Positions 61,048-64,000 of a DNA stretch of 64,000 bases are shown here, one piece after another. The DNA lies in NCBI RefSeq assembly GCF_000208745.1, contig NC_030859.1, positions 21,520,949-21,584,948 of the forward strand, read 5' to 3'. The DNA comes from Theobroma cacao (lineage: Eukaryota > Streptophyta > Magnoliopsida > Malvales > Malvaceae). Numbering within the stretch: the first letter of the stretch is position 1; the number at the start of each line of letters is the position of its first letter. The notes under the pieces are model-generated. The model was given only the letters and a program-made list of their open reading frames with translations, was not told where the DNA came from and did not search any database. The translations under genes and the position numbers were made by a program.

Positions 61048-61872
61048 TTAATGATTATAACATACTAATATAAACTAAGATAAACCAATCTTCCAATTTT
61101 TACTGTTGATTTCTCATGTAAAAAAATGACATGAAGTGGGTCATTTCTAGTACCCAAACGTTCTTACACGATTAAATGTGTGTCAGCTTCTTGTATTGTA
61201 ATCTTTGATAGTTTCCAATGTAGGAAAAATCTTGTGTTGAGAAAAGAAAACAACCCGCAACAAGGGTTCATTCAGTTTTGTTAAAGTTTAAACTCCGGTG
61301 TTCCTCAGTTTGCATGTCTTCATTTTTCACTACTTACATAAGAAAGGAGGTTGATGGCCATTCTTTTGTTTTCAGTGCCTCTGGGTTTTTGTTGTTATAC
61401 CTTTAATTTACTGAAGGTGTTCATGTGTCTTTTCAACAAATAAATCTCAATTATCTAAGAAAAATTACATGCTCCTACTATGACTCTGAAAGTGAAGGAG
61501 AAGTAAAGGAAACGGGAGGGGAGGGGGTGGCAATGGATACTGCTTCCGGTGGCAACGCTTGCGTTTAACTTTAAAACGCAGGCTATAAGGAATGAGAAAG
61601 ACAGACAAGGAATTGGGTGCCAGCAAAAAATGTATGGAAGTTGGCGGGGAGCAGAAAGCGCCAACGTTTCCGGGAACTGCCACACCACGTGGCATCAGCT
61701 CTGTCATGCTTTTAAAACCAAAAGCAAAGCCGTCTGTTGTGTTGTTAAGAACCCAAAGACAAAGACTTGCAGTTGTAGATATTATTTTAATTTGGAAAGC
61801 TCTGCCTGTTTTTCTCTAAAAAATCCTTTTTAAGTTTAAGGTCGTAAGAGAAACAAGGAAAGACCAACTAAA
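61048..61872. other. Spacer and promoter of the ABC1-kinase gene, with G-box
   Basis: The first half is the 3' UTR of the EIF1AD-like gene. A perfect G-box CCACGTGG lies at 61685-61692, about 180 bp before the ABC1-kinase ATG, consistent with light- or PIF/HY5-type control of a plastid protein gene. The open frames of 75-97 codons at 61455-61833 overlap one another on both strands and are not supported. Confidence 0.55.
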
Positions 61873-64000
61873 ATGGCGGTTGCAACATTTAGAAGCGGGC
61901 GATTGCCGCTGTTTCATCACCCTCAGTTGCCTAACAAAGCAGCAGCAGCAGCAGCAGCAGGTTGTTTAAGAAGGTCGGGTGTTGGATTAAAGAAGCTAAA
62001 CGGGCGTTCCAAATCCAGGGCCTTGTTGCTTTTTGCCCAAAACTCTCAACCTTCTCAAACGCAAGAACAGGATCGATTCTCTTCTCGCTTCCAAAGTACG
62101 TTAGCCACCACTTTCTTTGCCCTTCCTTTCTGCAACATAATTCAAGTATCCATCTTTCTTTTATACTATTGTTAGATTAGTACCCTTCTTCTTCCTCCTG
62201 TTTCGCCTTACAAGTGCAAATATTTCAGCTTTGATTATGGATTCACTGCTACTGCTACTGCTCTGGAATTGGAAAATTTGATTACCATAAATCTTGTCCA
62301 TGATAGTTTTGTGTTCATATCATTATCAGGTAGTATTGAGAACTTACCCCAATTGGTGGAGGACATTGTCCGGACATCTATAAGCACAGGTCCACGAGGA
62401 GCCCTAAGACTAGCTCAAGGTATTCAAGCATTTGTCGGTGTTGGTGGGGAATGGCTTGCTGATGTCTCTAGGGTATTTTGCCTCTTCTTTTAAAGATACT
62501 TGCTTTACTTGCATGGGCCTTTCTTTTCTTTTTCAAAGATGCTCATGTTCTTGGGTTATCCTTACCATTTGCAATTATGATTCCCCTAAATTATTTGCAG
62601 TCCACAAATACATCTACTCGGATACCATCTGAATTGCAGCTTGGGTTGCTTTCGCCACTTTACTTAAGGAAATTGTTTGAACGTATGGGTGCAACCTATA
62701 TCAAATTAGGTCAGGTAAGTCGTAGGCTTCGATTATTTTTTTTTTTATAAGATTCTTACTGATCATAAACTGCTGATAGAACTCAAATGACATTATTGTT
62801 CATTGATACCCAATTAAAGTTGCTCAACTTCTTAGATATGTTGTGGGAGATGGCATCATAATTTTGGTGATTCAGTGTAAAAAGAATTTCCAACTTAAAT
62901 CTTCTTTGAATAAAATTGTTTCTACTGCAATTGTCATATCTTTCAGTTAATCTTCTTGCGTAAAATGTTACATAATTTCTCATCTTAGATTATTTTGCCA
63001 GTTCGTAGCATCTGCACCTACATTATTCCCACCAGAGTATGTTGAAGAATTTCAGAAATGCTTTGATAGAGCTCCTGCAGTTCCATATGAAGACATCCAA
63101 AGGATCTTACTTCAAGAACTAGGGAGACCAATTGATAGCATATATGAATATATTGATCCAACACCAATTGCCTCAGCCTCTATAGCACAGGTCTTAAATC
63201 TTTCTCTCTTTTTCGTAACACTCCCTTCCCCTTTCTTTATATGTCCCCAAAATTACTTTTGTTATTTATAGTAAGTGTGTGTAATTATTGATTAGAACTG
63301 TACATTATCATGCCTAGGTACATGGTGCAAGGCTTAGAGGCTCCCAAGATGATGTAGTTATAAAGGTGTTGAAACCTGGAATTGAGGACATTTTGGTGGC
63401 AGACCTGAACTTCATTTATGTAGTGGCTCGAATATTGGAGTTCTTAAATCCTGAGTTAAGCCGTGCTTCACTGGTAAAAATGGAATTACAAACTTTCATA
63501 TAACCTTGTCATCTTTATTTGATTATTATGGCTGTTATCTTATCTTTTTTATTATTTATTTATTTATTTTTAAAGATTTAAGTTGGAGGTAGGGGAATAG
63601 AACACCAGAACTATTTTTTGGAGGTAGACCTTACCTACATGACTAGGTATTTGATTCTTTTTTTTTTTTTTGCTCAGTGCCGAGGTATTGATTTGCTTGT
63701 TAATTTTCGATTTGCTTCTTAGCATTCTTTTGACTTAATAGCATGTTTGCTACTAATCACTGAAACAACAGCAGCTTAGGATATTTTGGCATCTTATTGA
63801 GTCCTCTTCTAATTAATCACTTTTCTTGTAAAGTTCTGATTTTGAAATGTTTTTATTATAAGATATTTCTCCTTTCAGTAGGTTGGTATTGTTAAAGACA
63901 TACGGGAGTCTATGCTTGAAGAAGTTGACTTCAATAAGGAGGCTGCAAATATTGAATCCTTCAGGAGATATCTTGAAGCCATGGGATTAACAAGGCAGGC
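61873..64000 (+). CDS. Plastid ABC1-family atypical kinase (ABC1K/ADCK), N-terminal part
   Basis: Six exons are seen: 61873-62095, 62330-62472, 62601-62714, 63002-63190, 63318-63473 and 63882-64000, the last cut by the window edge; the frame is continuous. The first 70 residues are basic and Ser/Ala-rich with a run of seven Ala (a CAG/GCA repeat at about 61940-61961), a likely chloroplast transit peptide. The ABC1 domain shows the KxGQ motif (YIKLGQFVASAPTLFP), the Ala-rich nucleotide loop ASASIAQVHGA, the lysine motif VVIKVLKP and the ExD-type motif LEEVDFNKEAAN. These proteins are UbiB/COQ8-like and in plastids sit in plastoglobules or thylakoids, affecting prenylquinone metabolism and light stress. 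The catalytic C-terminal half is outside the window and I cannot name the exact paralogue. A G-box lies upstream. Confidence 0.93.

Noticed and set aside
61455..61833. Several 75-97 codon frames before the ABC1 kinase
   Set aside because: They overlap each other on both strands in the promoter and leader region around the G-box; no family match.

Overview
This window is nuclear DNA of a flowering plant, most likely a dicot (rosid-like in gene content; the species cannot be fixed from sequence alone). Evidence: intron-rich genes with GT-AG splice sites, AT-rich introns and spacers, plant-only families (group III WRKY factors, CYP73A cinnamate 4-hydroxylase, plant KUP potassium carriers, plastid ABC1 kinases) and plant promoter words (telo-boxes, AC elements, G-boxes, E2F sites). 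All exon boundaries were read by eye from reading frame plus GT-AG sites; most close to a full-length protein of the size expected for the family.

Layout, left to right: the 3' end of a KUP/HAK potassium transporter (+, cut by the window edge); a small predicted plastid protein with a Cys/His zinc-knuckle-like motif (+); MCM-binding protein ETG1/MCMBP (+, 13 exons) behind three E2F-like sites; convergent to it a SCY1-like pseudokinase, the cytoplasmic tRNA-export (CEX1) homologue (-, 21 exons); cinnamate 4-hydroxylase CYP73A (-, 3 exons) with AC-I, AC-II and AC-III boxes; a WRKY55-like group III WRKY (+); a 4.3 kb AT-rich spacer holding a MITE-like element and several layers of decayed tandem duplication; a WRKY70/54-like group III WRKY (-); a rhodanese/TrhO-family protein, STR8-like (+); a 57-residue respiratory complex III subunit (+); transcription elongation factor TFIIS (+); an unknown 160-residue protein (-); a large SNF2-PHD-RING protein of the SHPRH type (-, 19 exons); divergent from it an EIF1AD-like OB-fold protein (+); and the first six exons of a plastid ABC1-family kinase (+, cut by the right edge).

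The genes do not form a metabolic operon. From memory, the order ETG1 - SCYL - WRKY55 - WRKY54 - STR8 - complex III subunit - SHPRH-like - EIF1AD-like matches Arabidopsis chromosome 2 around At2g40550 to At2g40780, so this looks like a conserved syntenic block with C4H, TFIIS and the unknown gene additionally present here. I found no tRNA, rRNA, CRISPR, viral or complete autonomous transposon sequence, and no clearly new multi-gene system. The most unusual items are the four acidic D-x-W-x-x-I repeats in the SCYL tail, the palindromic W-box-core cluster upstream of the WRKY55-like gene, the nested duplications between the two WRKY genes, and the nuclear plastid/mitochondrial-type TrhO homologue.
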